From Janthinobacterium psychrotolerans (GTDB lineage: Bacteria; Pseudomonadota; Gammaproteobacteria; Burkholderiales; Burkholderiaceae_D), in assembly GCF_001677885.1 (NCBI RefSeq), contig NZ_LOCQ01000056.1:124001-188000 (forward strand): a stretch of DNA of 64,000 nucleotides. Reading direction: 5' to 3'. The notes beneath the pieces are model-generated. The model saw only the letters and a program-made list of their open reading frames with translations. It ran no database searches and was not told where the DNA came from. Shown here piece after piece: positions 63,506 to 64,000 of the stretch (positions are counted from its first letter, which is position 1; each line of letters opens with the position of its first letter). The translations under genes and the position numbers were made by a program.

Positions 63506-64000
63506 CTACTGCTGGCGCTGTGGCAACACCCAGTCAGGACGGACGAAATGGCAGGTGTAGCCGTGTGGCAGGCGCTGCAAATAATCCTGGTGCTCGGGTT
63601 CGGCTTGCCAGAACGGGCCGGCCGGCGCCACTTCCGTCACCACCTTGCCGGGCCACAGGCCGGAAGCGTCGACGTCGCGAATGGTCTCTTCGGCCACCTG
63701 CTTCTGTTCCTCGCTGGTGTAGTAGATGGCCGAGCGGTAGCTGGTGCCGCGGTCATTGCCCTGGCGGTTTTCGGTGCTCGGATCGTGGATCTGGAAAAAC
63801 AATTCCAGCAGCCGGCGGTAGCTGATCACGGCCGGGTCGAACGTGATCTCGATGCCTTCGGCGTGGGTGCCGTGGTTGCGGTAAGTGGCGTCGGCCACAT
63901 CGCCGCCCGTGTAGCCCACGCGCGTCGCTTCCACGCCAGGATAGCGGCGCAGCAGGTCCTGCACGCCCCAGAAGCAGCCGCCAGCGAGGATTGCGGTTTC
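63506..64000 (-). CDS. msrA: Peptide-methionine (S)-S-oxide reductase, 5' end outside window
   Basis: At least 164 residues of MsrA, running to the window edge. The active-site GGCFWG is encoded at about 63970-63990, followed by [40 protein letters not shown] and [19 protein letters not shown]. Repairs oxidised methionine. Only the first few codons are missing. The LuxR-type gene lies 13 bases downstream. Confidence 0.93.
   Translation of the reverse strand, partial: ETAILAGGCFWGVQDLLRRYPGVEATRVGYTGGDVADATYRNHGTHAEGIEITFDPAVISYRRLLELFFQIHDPSTENRQGNDRGTSYRSAIYYTSEEQKQVAEETIRDVDASGLWPGKVVTEVAPAGPFWQAEPEHQDYLQRLPHGYTCHFVRPDWVLPQRQQ

Overview
The window is GC-rich, gene-dense chromosomal DNA from a betaproteobacterium, most likely an Oxalobacteraceae member of the Janthinobacterium/Duganella/Massilia group. 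The grounds are the base composition, the general protein similarity, and a PhcB-PhcS-PhcR-PhcQ type quorum-sensing operon, which is typical of Burkholderiales. I saw no rRNA, tRNA, CRISPR array, intact prophage or intact insertion sequence. About 70 genes or gene remnants are supported, lying on both strands in short operons.

Layout. 1-6.6 kb: YbiT-type ABC-F ATPase, DUF2939 and DUF3334 proteins, a large uncharacterised protein, a stand-alone receiver and a truncated AraC regulator. 6.7-14.3 kb: esterase, UppP, MntP, small proteins, SRAP/YedK, DUF418 plus LD-carboxypeptidase, and an alpha/beta hydrolase. 14.3-15.5 kb: an IS1595-like transposase fused in frame to the C-terminal part of a HemS-type haem protein. 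15.7-17.3 kb: queE-queD-tadA. 17.5-22 kb: an orphan histidine kinase, a remnant of an M16 peptidase, an MCP with a shortened tail behind a PstS-like gene, and further decayed DNA. 22-23.5 kb: secreted endonuclease and SRPBCC protein. 23.5-28.4 kb: the phcBSRQ-like operon, preceded by an AraC regulator and a GGDEF protein with a degenerate active-site motif.

30.7-35.2 kb: a TonB-dependent receptor translationally coupled to a dual-domain beta-propeller phytase. A very good PhoB box with a correctly spaced -10 lies upstream, so this looks like a phosphate-starvation phytate operon. 35-45 kb: PhyH oxygenase with a divergent LacI regulator, transporters (RhtA, YeiH with YeiE, LysE), a cytochrome c, an XRE-cupin/GNAT operon with a 33-bp palindromic operator over its start codon, and a CAT-like acetyltransferase. 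45-52 kb: MxKDx repeat protein, DUF1223 protein, an ECF sigma factor with an NrsF-like anti-sigma factor, then a DUF4331-lipoprotein-TPR-HupE cluster. 52-59.2 kb: KptA, a TonB receptor, a membrane-anchored receiver protein, an Imm22-like protein and an unusual polysaccharide deacetylase-caspase-TPR fusion. 59.2-64 kb: an FAD monooxygenase/DUF2783/MFS operon for a probable aromatic acid, a LuxR-type regulator, and msrA cut by the window end.

The most interesting parts are the Phc-type signalling operon, the Pho-boxed receptor-phytase operon, the deacetylase-caspase neighbourhood, the transposase-HemS chimera, and an ECF sigma locus whose putative target promoter can be read directly upstream of the DUF1223 gene.
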